From Acidobacteriota bacterium (GTDB lineage: Bacteria; Acidobacteriota; HRBIN11), in the NCBI GenBank assembly GCA_025061865.1, contig JANXAA010000007.1, positions 1 through 17,459 on the forward strand: a stretch of 17,459 nt of DNA, given 5' to 3'. A program made the position numbers and the translations under genes. Every line of letters begins with the position of its first letter. The first letter of the stretch is position 1. Shown one piece after another: positions 6,848-13,821 of this stretch. The notes beneath the pieces are model-generated. The model saw nothing but the letters and a program-made list of their open reading frames with translations. It did no database searches and was not told where the DNA came from.

Positions 6848-7960
6848 ATGCGGGACATCAGTGACTTTCCCGTCGAGGCCTTTCGGGACGCCCTTCGGGC
6901 GTGGTTTCGGGAGAACGCCCGGGACCTACCGTGGCGGCGGTCCCGAGACCCTTATCGCGTGTGGGTTTCCGAGGTCATGCTCCAGCAGACGCGAGTCGAG
7001 ACAGTTCGGGACTACTACGAGCGGTTCCTCCGCCGTTTTCCTGACGTCGAAGCCCTGGCGGCCGCCGAGTTAGCCGAGGTCCTACGCTACTGGCAGGGCC
7101 TGGGGTACTACCGTCGGGCCCACCACCTCCATGCAGCGGCCCGGCGAATCGTCCGGGACCGAGGCGGCCGGTGGCCTCAAACGGTCCAGGAGTGGCTTGC
7201 CCTGCCCGGTGTTGGACACTACATGGCCCGGGCCGTCACCAGCATCGCCTTCCGCGTCCCGACGGGCGTCGTCGACGGCAACGTCCGCCGGGTGCTGGCC
7301 CGGCTAAGGGGCCTCCCACGGCCCGTCGTCCGAGACCTTCAGGCCTGGGCCGACGTCCTCGTCGACCCCCGAGATCCCGGTACGTTCAATCAAGCGATGA
7401 TGGAGCTGGGGGCCACTGTCTGTATACCCATGCGGCCCCGATGTGGGGACTGCCCAGTCCGGGCTTTCTGCCATGGTTTTTCGACAGGCCACCCTGAGCA
7501 GTTCCCGACCCCGGTGCGGAGGACGGAGCCACCGGAAGAACGATGGTGGGTCGTCCTGTGGAGTCACCGAGGCCGATGGCTCCTCGGGCACAAGCGGGAT
7601 GGCCTCCTCCGGGACATGTGGCTATTCCCGATGTGGCCCGACCAGACGGGCGACGTCGAGACCGACGTGCTAAACCTTTGGTCTTCGCTGGACACACAGA
7701 CAGTCGCCGCCGTCCTCCGACCCCTGGCAACCGTCGTTCACGAGTTTACCCATCGGCGCTGGCGTCTTCGGCCCGTCTGGGTTCCCTGGCCCGACGGCTG
7801 GGATCCCCCGGCCGTCGATGGGATGATGGCCTCGACCGAGATGTTCCAAAGCTGGCAATGGTTTCCCCGAGCCTACCTGCCGCGGATTCCCATTCCCCGG
7901 GCTCACCGGAAGGTTCTGGCGGCCTTGGCCCGCCCAGCTCTCCGACCGATAAGTGAGTGA
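6848..7960 (+). CDS. mutY: A/G-specific adenine glycosylase
   Basis: A 370-residue base-excision repair enzyme that removes adenine mispaired with 8-oxoguanine. The catalytic glutamate is in SEVMLQQT (Glu42). The helix-hairpin-helix is LPGVGHYMA (119-127), with Tyr where bifunctional EndoIII enzymes have Lys. The catalytic Asp is in VVDGN (Asp143). A complete iron-sulphur ligand set C-x6-C-x2-C-x5-C sits at Cys192, 199, 202 and 208. The C-terminal third is the NUDIX-like 8-oxoG recognition domain (about 230-360), including HEFTHRRWRL. The frame is open to 6701, but the ATG at 6848 with GGAG at 6836-6839 gives the family's N-terminus, and the extension only reads through repeats. It is convergent with the downstream ABC gene. 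Confidence 0.95.
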   Translation: MRDISDFPVEAFRDALRAWFRENARDLPWRRSRDPYRVWVSEVMLQQTRVETVRDYYERFLRRFPDVEALAAAELAEVLRYWQGLGYYRRAHHLHAAARRIVRDRGGRWPQTVQEWLALPGVGHYMARAVTSIAFRVPTGVVDGNVRRVLARLRGLPRPVVRDLQAWADVLVDPRDPGTFNQAMMELGATVCIPMRPRCGDCPVRAFCHGFSTGHPEQFPTPVRRTEPPEERWWVVLWSHRGRWLLGHKRDGLLRDMWLFPMWPDQTGDVETDVLNLWSSLDTQTVAAVLRPLATVVHEFTHRRWRLRPVWVPWPDGWDPPAVDGMMASTEMFQSWQWFPRAYLPRIPIPRAHRKVLAALARPALRPISE

Positions 7961-7964
7961 TGGA

Positions 7965-7984
7965 GGGGGCCTGCCTGGACCCCC
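7965..7984. terminator. Hairpin between convergent mutY and ABC ATPase genes
   Basis: GGGGG (7965-7969) and CCCCC (7980-7984) form a 5-bp GC stem around a 10-nt loop just after the mutY stop. There is no T-run. This is a weak candidate supported mainly by its place between convergent genes. Confidence 0.25.
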
Positions 7985-8059
7985 ATCGGCAGCCAGCTTA
8001 GATGCCGACTTCCCACCGTCTGGCCCACTCATGAACCCCTCCCCGTCCCAGGGAGCTCG

Positions 8060-9367
8060 CTACGGTCCGGCCTTCACGCCGACCGGTTCAGCCGTGCCGA
8101 CTCTTTCAATAATCCGGATGTTCGGGCTAAAAGACCATCGGTGGGGTAAACGGACGAGGCCGATGTCGCCTACGGGGTTGTGGACCCGGAACGTGTACAG
8201 GCCGTGGTGGTAATCGTACGGATAGCCGTCCCGGCGATGGACCGCCACGTCCAGGGTATATAGGCCGTCCAGGAGGGGTAGGGGGTCGATAGTACACGTG
8301 ACCCATCCGGCGCCATACATCTCGATGGGCTCCCACCGCTCGATGTGCGTGTTCGAACCGTAGCAGTGGACGCCCTGTTCCGAAAAGACGCCGATGCCGA
8401 ACACGAAGTCCTGGACGGGCCGATGGGCCTGCACGTGCATGCGGACGACCATCGGCTCGCCGGTCTGAAAGACGCGGGTCGGCTCCATCCGACCGTTTAA
8501 GAGTTCGACGTCCGTGATCTCGACGGTCCGGTCCCCCCATCGACTCGGTGACGAGACGGCCGTCGCCTCGACGGGGGCCGCCTGGGCCAGCCGCTCCGTC
8601 TCGTGACGGGCGACGTCCATGCGGTAGCGGCCGACGGCCTCCCGGGGGTCGCCGACGTACTGGATACGCCCCCGCTTGAGCCACACGGCGACGTCGCAGA
8701 ACTCCTCGACGAGCCCCAGGGCGTGGGTCACTAAGACGATAGTCTTGCCAGCCCGTTTGAAGGCGAACATCCGCTCGAGGCACTTGTGGGCGAATGCTTC
8801 GTCGCCGACGGCCAGGACCTCGTCGACGAGCAGGACGTCGGGGTCGACGTGGACCGACACGGAGAAGCCCAGCCGCATGAACATCCCCGACGAATACGTC
8901 CGGACAGGGTTATCGATGAACTCCTCGAGCTCGGCGAATCGGATGATATCGTCCATCCGCTCCCGGACTTCTCGCCGGGACAGACCCAACATGATGCCAT
9001 TAATGACGATGTTCTCTCGGCCTGATAGCTCAGGGTGGAATCCGGCGCCTAACTCGATGAGGGCCGACACCCGGCCGTTCACACGCACAGTCCCCCGATT
9101 CGGTCGGGTGATGCCAGCGATGATCTTCAGGAGCGTGCTCTTGCCCGAACCGTTGGGGCCGATAATGCCCAGCGTCATGCCGCGGGGAACTGTCAGGGAC
9201 ACGTCGTCCAGGGCGACGAGGACCTCCTGCGGTTGGAGGAGCCGGAAGAGGTCTCCCCGGAGAAGGGCTGTCTTAAGCGTCAGAAATTGACGGCTGAAGG
9301 CCTGGCGCTTGTAAAACTTCGAAATGCCTCGCAGTTCGACCGCCACGTCGGTTGACATGGGTCCCAA
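8060..9367 (-). CDS. Wzt-type polysaccharide-export ABC transporter ATPase
   Basis: A 435-residue ATPase subunit of the ABC-2 family that exports O-antigen, teichoic acid or capsule chains. Walker A GPNGSGKST is at 70-78, the signature YSSGM at 158-162, Walker B VLLVDE at 178-183 and the H-loop His at 215. Residues about 270-420 form a Wzt-C-like glycan-recognition domain, with CYGSNTHIE and a GLYTLDVAVH segment. In Wzt that domain recognises the glycan cargo. No partner permease or glycosyltransferase lies in the window, which is odd because these genes normally pair. The start may be the TTG at 9367, preceded by GGGGGTG at good spacing, or the ATG at 9358, which is three codons shorter. Confidence 0.92.
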   Translation of the reverse strand: MGPMSTDVAVELRGISKFYKRQAFSRQFLTLKTALLRGDLFRLLQPQEVLVALDDVSLTVPRGMTLGIIGPNGSGKSTLLKIIAGITRPNRGTVRVNGRVSALIELGAGFHPELSGRENIVINGIMLGLSRREVRERMDDIIRFAELEEFIDNPVRTYSSGMFMRLGFSVSVHVDPDVLLVDEVLAVGDEAFAHKCLERMFAFKRAGKTIVLVTHALGLVEEFCDVAVWLKRGRIQYVGDPREAVGRYRMDVARHETERLAQAAPVEATAVSSPSRWGDRTVEITDVELLNGRMEPTRVFQTGEPMVVRMHVQAHRPVQDFVFGIGVFSEQGVHCYGSNTHIERWEPIEMYGAGWVTCTIDPLPLLDGLYTLDVAVHRRDGYPYDYHHGLYTFRVHNPVGDIGLVRLPHRWSFSPNIRIIERVGTAEPVGVKAGP

Positions 9368-9578
9368 CTTTACACCCCCGCACCTAACACGCCGATGCCC
9401 TGCGGCCCAGCCCCGGGACCCTATCCTGCAACCCCATTGACCCCGCTCTTGGATGACCCCGCTCTGGCGATCGGGGTTGGGATGAACCCACCCCGATGTG
9501 CATCTGTTTCCACGATTGCGGCCGGGTCTCTAAGATCGCAAACCCAGGTTCTGCTTCCCGGGGCCTGGGACCTTCCCA
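9368..9578. other. Intergenic region between ABC ATPase and OPT genes
   Basis: No gene. It contains GACCCCGCTCT twice (9440 and 9456 onward), the CCCCGCTC-type hairpin (9457-9476), and near 9557-9572 a CCCGGGGCCTGGGACC that is one base off the block at 1218 and 6762. Both neighbours are on the minus strand. Confidence 0.55.
9457..9476 (+). repeat. CCCCGCTC-type hairpin, copy between ABC and OPT genes
   Basis: CCCCGCTC-TGGC-GATCGGGG, one mismatch in an 8-bp stem. The 22 bases 9449-9470 are identical to 13673-13694. A clean heptamer array does not accompany this copy, only CTATCCTGCA at 9421-9430. Confidence 0.65.
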
Positions 9579-11540
9579 TCATACTCGTTGCGCCGCTCGC
9601 ACGGACGGGACGATCAGGACCAGGGCCGTGACGACAAAGAGGAGGCCGCCCAGGGTCGCCATGAGATCGGGGGGCACGGGCGGCTTCGGCAGGGCGGCAC
9701 CGCCGATGAATAGAAAAGCTAAAATGATGGCCGTGATGGATTCCCCGGCGATGAGGCCCGAGGCGACCAACGTCCCGACGTTTTCGGCCCGCTCTCGAGC
9801 CGGGGCCGGTAGGTTCCGTCGATGGAGCCAGGCGTCCATCAGACCCCGGAACACGCCGCCCACGAAGATGGCCGCCGTCGAGTAAAAGGGTAAGTACATT
9901 CCGACGGCGATCAGCATGACTGAGGGGACTCGCAGGAGGATCAGGGCGACGGCCATGAGGGCACCGACGAGGACCAGAGGCCAAGCCATTTGGCCAGCCA
10001 TGATCCCTTGGGACATCATAGCCATTAGGCCCGCTTGAGGGGCGGGCAGAGTTTCTGACCCGATGACGTAGGTTCGATGCAAGATGACCATCGGGAACGT
10101 CAGGACGAACGCTGAAATCAGGACGCCCCCCGTCTCGGCGACCTGCATCTTCCAGGGCGTGCCCCCCAGCAGATGACCGACCTTGAGGTCCTGCATCATG
10201 TCCCCGGCGATGCCCATCGCACAGCAGATGACGGACGCAATCCCTAAGACGGCCAGGATCCCCCGTTCGCCCGTGATGCCGATCGCCAGGAGGATGAAAG
10301 CTGCGATGATAAGGGTCGAGAGGGTCAATCCCGAGATGGGGTTGTTCGAACTTCCAATCAAGCCGACCAGGTAACCCGCCACGGCCGCAAAGAGCAGGCC
10401 GGCGACGACCATGACGACGGTCGCCACGACGGCGCCGCCCACACTCTGCGTGAAGTACCCGTACAGGAAGCCGACTGGAATCGCCAGGAGGAGGATCCCC
10501 AAGAACACAGGCCCCATCGGGAGGTCTTTCTCCGTGCGCAAGACGACGGCAGCGTCGGCCGCGTAGGTCCGAACCCGCAGGATGCGGGCTAAGTCCTGGA
10601 CCGCACTCCGAAACGCCGACCCCAGAGCTTCCCGCAGGCGGAAGAGGGTGTAGAAAGCCGCCACGATCATCGCCCCGACGGCCAGGGGCCGGACCTGCTG
10701 GCGCCATACGGTAAGGGCCACGTCCATCCAACCTTTCGACTGGGCCGTCGCTTCCATGTGGGGTCCTGCAAACAGAAGGAGCGGCACCAACAGACCCCAG
10801 GCGAGGAGGCCGCCTGTAAAGACCAAAGCGGCCAGACGCCATCCGATGATGAATCCGACCCCCATCAGCATCGGCGACGCCGAGGGGGTGAACCAAACGA
10901 GACCGCCCCCGTGTTGAACGTCTGGGGTGACGGGCGATGGGAATCTTCGGAAAGGAATGAATCCCCGGAGATATTCCTGGATGACCTTAATGCCGATGTC
11001 GTTCTTAAATAGCTCGATGAGAGCGCTCAGGCCCATCGCCCCGAATACATAGCCCGCCCCGGTTTGACCCGCCTGACCGGCCTTCGTGAGCTCCGCACAG
11101 GCCACGCTCTCGGGGAAAGGAAGTTCGGGGTCATGGACCAAGACTCGACGCAGGAAGATGATGAATAGGACCCCCAGGACCCCACCTATCAGCATGATAA
11201 AGGTGCTTTCCCAGTAGTTGAATTCCTGCCAGACGCCCGTCAGGACGAAGGCCGGAATCGTGAAGATGGCCCCGGCGACCAGGGCCTCTCCGACAGAAGC
11301 TGTCGTCCGGGCAATGTTCTGCTCTAAGATACCCCCACCGATAGGACGTAGCAGGGCCAGGGCGACGACCGTCGCCGGAAAGGTCGCCGCGACCGTCAGG
11401 CCGGCCCGCATCCCGACGTACGCATTGGCCGCCCCCAGGATGATGGCCATGACGATCCCGATGACCAGGGCTCGGGCCGTCAACTCTGGGGGCCTCTCCT
11501 CGGGCGGCACGTACGGCCGGAATTCTTTTGGCTCCGCCAT
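9579..11540 (-). CDS. OPT-family oligopeptide/siderophore transporter
   Basis: A 653-residue polytopic inner-membrane protein with many hydrophobic helices (about 14-16 by eye). The conserved N-terminal signature of the oligopeptide transporter family is present: NAYVGMRAGLTVAATFPA (39-56) followed by ILEQNIARTTASVGEALVAG (71-90). Substrates in the family range from small peptides to metal-siderophore complexes, driven by a proton gradient; this one cannot be specified. The frame is open 44 codons further upstream, through a TGYATCY array that translates as a SCILYPASCIL-like peptide. I therefore start at the ATG at 11540, which has GGAGGGG just upstream. It lies downstream of thyX on the same strand with a 290-bp gap. 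Confidence 0.93.
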   Translation of the reverse strand: MAEPKEFRPYVPPEERPPELTARALVIGIVMAIILGAANAYVGMRAGLTVAATFPATVVALALLRPIGGGILEQNIARTTASVGEALVAGAIFTIPAFVLTGVWQEFNYWESTFIMLIGGVLGVLFIIFLRRVLVHDPELPFPESVACAELTKAGQAGQTGAGYVFGAMGLSALIELFKNDIGIKVIQEYLRGFIPFRRFPSPVTPDVQHGGGLVWFTPSASPMLMGVGFIIGWRLAALVFTGGLLAWGLLVPLLLFAGPHMEATAQSKGWMDVALTVWRQQVRPLAVGAMIVAAFYTLFRLREALGSAFRSAVQDLARILRVRTYAADAAVVLRTEKDLPMGPVFLGILLLAIPVGFLYGYFTQSVGGAVVATVVMVVAGLLFAAVAGYLVGLIGSSNNPISGLTLSTLIIAAFILLAIGITGERGILAVLGIASVICCAMGIAGDMMQDLKVGHLLGGTPWKMQVAETGGVLISAFVLTFPMVILHRTYVIGSETLPAPQAGLMAMMSQGIMAGQMAWPLVLVGALMAVALILLRVPSVMLIAVGMYLPFYSTAAIFVGGVFRGLMDAWLHRRNLPAPARERAENVGTLVASGLIAGESITAIILAFLFIGGAALPKPPVPPDLMATLGGLLFVVTALVLIVPSVRAAQRV

Positions 11541-11544
11541 GGGA

Positions 11545-11551
11545 CCCCTCC
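11545..11551 (-). promoter_or_regulatory. Ribosome-binding site deciding the OPT start
   Basis: On the minus strand GGAGGGG is followed by about four to five bases and then ATG (11540). The longer open frame has no such site and encodes only translated repeat. Confidence 0.7.
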
Positions 11552-11574
11552 ACAGACAAATCATCGGGCTAATC

Positions 11575-11616
11575 GGGAGCAAGATACAGGACGCAGGATA
11601 CAGGATGCAAGATGCG
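11575..11616 (-). repeat. TGYATCY heptamer array II (upstream of OPT gene)
   Basis: Six units on the minus strand: CGCATCT, TGCATCC, TGTATCC, TGCGTCC, TGTATCT and a poorer TGCTCCC. It reads in the direction of the OPT gene and ends about 35 nt before the ATG. Confidence 0.87.
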
Positions 11617-11642
11617 GGCTTTAGGATGTCCGGTCGAGTGGA

Positions 11643-11672
11643 ACTATCGTTGAACATTGTCCGCGTCAGCAA
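11643..11672 (-). promoter_or_regulatory. Weak promoter candidate for OPT gene
   Basis: On the minus strand TTGCTG (11667-11672) is separated by 18 bp from GATAGT (11643-11648). Three to four matches in each box, so weak. Confidence 0.25.
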
Positions 11673-11830
11673 GGGTCATCACAGACAGACTTGTCGAAGA
11701 GACGAAGCAGAGTTCTGGGCCTCCCTGTGAGACTTCGGACGCCTGCCGATTCGTTGTCTGTATCGAGCCAGTAAGTTCCCACCCATTGCGCAACAGCTCA
11801 TGGCCTTACTGCCGCTGCCTGACTGCCGTG

Positions 11831-13375
11831 TCAAATGACACGCTCGTACTCGGCCGGCCTCAGTTCCCAGACTCGGACGCCGCAAAAGCGTTCGCCCTCG
11901 GGGCAGAAGGGCTTCTGCCGGGCCATCCACCGGATGAGGCACGGTGGCCCGAGGTAACGTCCGACGCGGGGATGGACGTCGGCGATCTGGCGCCACTCTT
12001 CGAGGGACGCCCGCCAAATTTCCTCCTGGGCGTTGTAGCACAGTCGCATGGCCAGCTTGTGGTGCATGTTCAGGAGGTCGCCGGACTCGTAGAATCGGAC
12101 GGGATAAGCGTTCGGCAGGAGATAGGCCGCATACTCGGGGGGGCCACCCCGCCGAAGGAAGTCGGCGACCCGCTCAAACAGCCAGGTCATCGTATCATCG
12201 TAGAACCGCCGAGCCTCTTCGTCTTGCTCGACGAGGACGGGGACGACGTAGTCGGGCTCGCCGGTCCAGGTCGACCAAATGATAGGACGGGAGGCTGGCG
12301 TCATGCGGTGCCGCTGGTCCTGAGCATCGGCTGTGTGGCTGAGCTTCTTCTGAAAAGTGTAATGCACGTGATGGAGAGCCCGGGTCAGCTTCAGGTGAGT
12401 CGTCACGTTGAGGGACTCGCCGAGGGCCGGGTTGCGGGCTGGGTCGAGGACGAGGGTGAGGGCCTCGTCGTCGCTCAGGGCCGAGGCCGAAAGCCCCAAG
12501 ACGGACCGGACGGCGGCGGCCAAGACGGTCTCGGCGTCGGGGACGGTGGCGACTAAACGGCTGATACGGCCGTCGAGGGTGGCATCGAACTCCCGGACGA
12601 AGGTCCGGGCTTCCGACGGCGGCGGCCAGGTCCGTCCCTCGATCGGCCAGGGGTTTAGGGTCGACGGCTCCATCGGGGGCTCGAGGACCCACTCGTAGTG
12701 GGGGTCATATTCGAGGACGGCCCGGACCATCTGGTCGGCGACGAGGGCTTGCTCGGTGGGGACGTCCCCTGTCCGGCACGTCTTCCAGTACCGGAGGAGC
12801 GTCAGGGCACTGACAGTATGGTATAGATAGGTCGTCGTCGCCAAGGGCAGGACATAGCGGGCGACCTCCTGGGCCTTCTTCTGAACGGCCTTCCCGTACT
12901 TTTCAGGCCGATAGCGGCGGCCTGGGAAACGTCGGTAGTAAGCGGTCGCAGCGACAGGTTCCAATAAGGCCGTCAGTCGCCCGTAGGCGGTCATCAGGCC
13001 CTCGACAGTCGTGATATAGTGGGCCCGGAGGGGACCCGTCAGGGGTGGAACCAAGAAGTTCTCCCGCCGGACGGCCACGTAGCGCTGACTGACCTGCTCG
13101 CTATTGTAAAAGGGGTGGCTGTGTAAGAATGACCAGGCCAGGAGACGGGAAACGTTCTCGAGGGCAAACTGAAAATAGGCGTGCTGGAAGGTCGTGTGAT
13201 GGCCAGCTGCGTAAAGGCTCTGGGCCAATCGGCGGTCCTTTTCGTCGAGAGGGCTTTCCAGGACGACGCCCCGGCCTGAATAACAGGTCCGAGCACTGGT
13301 GAGGACGCTCTCAAAAGGGCGGGGAAAGGCTCGGACAAGCCGCACACGCGGCTGGGGCTCAAAGGTCGCCGTCAT
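11831..13375 (-). CDS. thyX: Double-length flavin-dependent thymidylate synthase (two ThyX-like halves)
   Basis: ThyX makes dTMP from dUMP with FAD, NADPH and methylene-tetrahydrofolate, and is usually 200-300 residues; this one is 514. The N-half (about 10-240) has HHTTFQHAYFQFALENVSR (59-77), VSQRYV (95-100) and an ARYVLP segment (172-177), but SHP (86-88) replaces the catalytic RHR. The C-half (about 320-510) has NVTTHLKLTRALHHVHYTF (323-341), RHR (355-357) and YLLPNAYPVRFYESGDLLN (418-436), but no SQRY after it. The ThyX signature RHRx7S is thus split between halves. The ATG at 13375 has GAGG in the 9-nt gap after tRNA-Leu. Long two-domain members of the family may be a known subgroup, so activity rather than identity is the uncertainty. 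Confidence 0.88.
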   Translation of the reverse strand: MTATFEPQPRVRLVRAFPRPFESVLTSARTCYSGRGVVLESPLDEKDRRLAQSLYAAGHHTTFQHAYFQFALENVSRLLAWSFLHSHPFYNSEQVSQRYVAVRRENFLVPPLTGPLRAHYITTVEGLMTAYGRLTALLEPVAATAYYRRFPGRRYRPEKYGKAVQKKAQEVARYVLPLATTTYLYHTVSALTLLRYWKTCRTGDVPTEQALVADQMVRAVLEYDPHYEWVLEPPMEPSTLNPWPIEGRTWPPPSEARTFVREFDATLDGRISRLVATVPDAETVLAAAVRSVLGLSASALSDDEALTLVLDPARNPALGESLNVTTHLKLTRALHHVHYTFQKKLSHTADAQDQRHRMTPASRPIIWSTWTGEPDYVVPVLVEQDEEARRFYDDTMTWLFERVADFLRRGGPPEYAAYLLPNAYPVRFYESGDLLNMHHKLAMRLCYNAQEEIWRASLEEWRQIADVHPRVGRYLGPPCLIRWMARQKPFCPEGERFCGVRVWELRPAEYERVI

Positions 13376-13384
13376 CCTGCCTCA

Positions 13385-13470
13385 TGGTGCGGAAGGGGGG
13401 ACTTGAACCCCCACGGGGTTGCCCCCATTGGATCCTGAGTCCAACGCGTCTGCCATTCCGCCACTTCCGC
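13385..13470 (-). tRNA. tRNA-Leu (anticodon CAG)
   Basis: Class II tRNA of 86 nt on the minus strand. Acceptor GCGGAAG pairs with CTTCCGC, and the anticodon stem TTGGA/TCCAA holds the loop CTCAGGA. The variable arm is TGGGGGCAACCCCGT and the TPsiC arm is GGGGG-TTCAAGT-CCCCC. The anticodon CAG maps to 13435-13437 on the plus strand and reads CUG. The CCA end is encoded (13385-13387). The gene has a strong promoter 20 bp upstream, and thyX begins 9 nt after its CCA. Confidence 0.97.
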
Positions 13471-13491
13471 ATTCGGGAGGGTTCGCATAGT

Positions 13492-13520
13492 AGTATAAAA
13501 CCCGCCGGGAATCCGATCAA
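13492..13520 (-). promoter_or_regulatory. Sigma-70-type promoter for tRNA-Leu (and probably thyX)
   Basis: On the minus strand TTGATC (13515-13520) and TATACT (13492-13497) are separated by exactly 17 bp. The -10 matches consensus at five of six bases and the -35 at four. Transcription would begin near 13485, about 15 nt before the tRNA. I see no separate promoter between the tRNA and thyX: only 9 nt lie between them. Confidence 0.7.
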
Positions 13521-13680
13521 ACGCCTAAAGTCGGTCTCACGTCCCGGGCGTCAGGTCCCAGAGAAGGGCCGCAACCCCAGACCCGTCTCGGCCGTGGGCA
13601 TCTCCGCGTTGCGAAACGGGGTCCCTCGCACGACTTGCACGGGTCTACGCTCTCCCGGGTCTCTAAGGTCTCTTGGATGA

Positions 13681-13700
13681 CCCCGCTCTGGCGAGCGGGG
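13681..13700 (+). repeat. CCCCGCTC-type hairpin, perfect copy before array III
   Basis: A perfect 8-bp stem, CCCCGCTC-TGGC-GAGCGGGG. It is followed 9 nt later by array III, with CTGGGACC between. The flanks match the copy at 9449-9476. Confidence 0.75.
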
Positions 13701-13709
13701 CTGGGACCT

Positions 13710-13744
13710 TGCATCCCGCATCTTGCATCCTGTATCTTGCATCC
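13710..13744 (+). repeat. TGYATCY heptamer array III (upstream of antiporter gene)
   Basis: Five units: TGCATCC, CGCATCT, TGCATCC, TGTATCT, TGCATCC. It reads in the direction of the antiporter gene and ends 77 nt before its ATG. Confidence 0.88.
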
Positions 13745-13821
13745 TTCGTGAAGTCAGGCTGGAGGGAGAGCGCCTAATTAGCTCATCGCGGATGGTTCAT
13801 ACCTTGTGAGTCCCGTAAGCT

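Larger units (their letters stand above)
11541..11830. other. Intergenic region between OPT and thyX genes
   Basis: No gene. It contains heptamer array II (11575-11616), a weak minus-strand promoter candidate (11643-11672), and an inverted repeat CAGTAAG (11769-11775) with CTTACTG (11805-11811) close to the thyX 3' end, without a T-run. Confidence 0.5.
13471..13821. other. Intergenic region between tRNA-Leu and antiporter genes
   Basis: About 350 bp with no gene. It carries the leftward promoter for tRNA-Leu (13492-13520) and then the composite repeat: CCCCGCTC hairpin (13681-13700), CTGGGACC, and heptamer array III (13710-13744). The last 75 bp before the antiporter start show no convincing promoter. 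Confidence 0.6.

Noticed and set aside
9421..10896. A 491-codon minus-strand open frame overlapping the OPT gene
   Set aside because: It overlaps the OPT frame in another phase; its translation is rich in Arg, Gly, Pro and His without any motif, a usual shadow in high-GC DNA.
11541..11672. N-terminal extension of the OPT transporter through the heptamer array
   Set aside because: The extra 44 residues are translated repeat (SCILYPASCIL-like); a strong ribosome-binding site lies right before the internal ATG at 11540.
11657..12556. A 299-codon plus-strand open frame opposite thyX
   Set aside because: It is antisense to a clear ThyX gene and shows no family motif; it arises from codon bias on the other strand.
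12195..12692. A 165-codon minus-strand frame inside thyX
   Set aside because: Arg/Pro-rich shadow frame in another phase of thyX.
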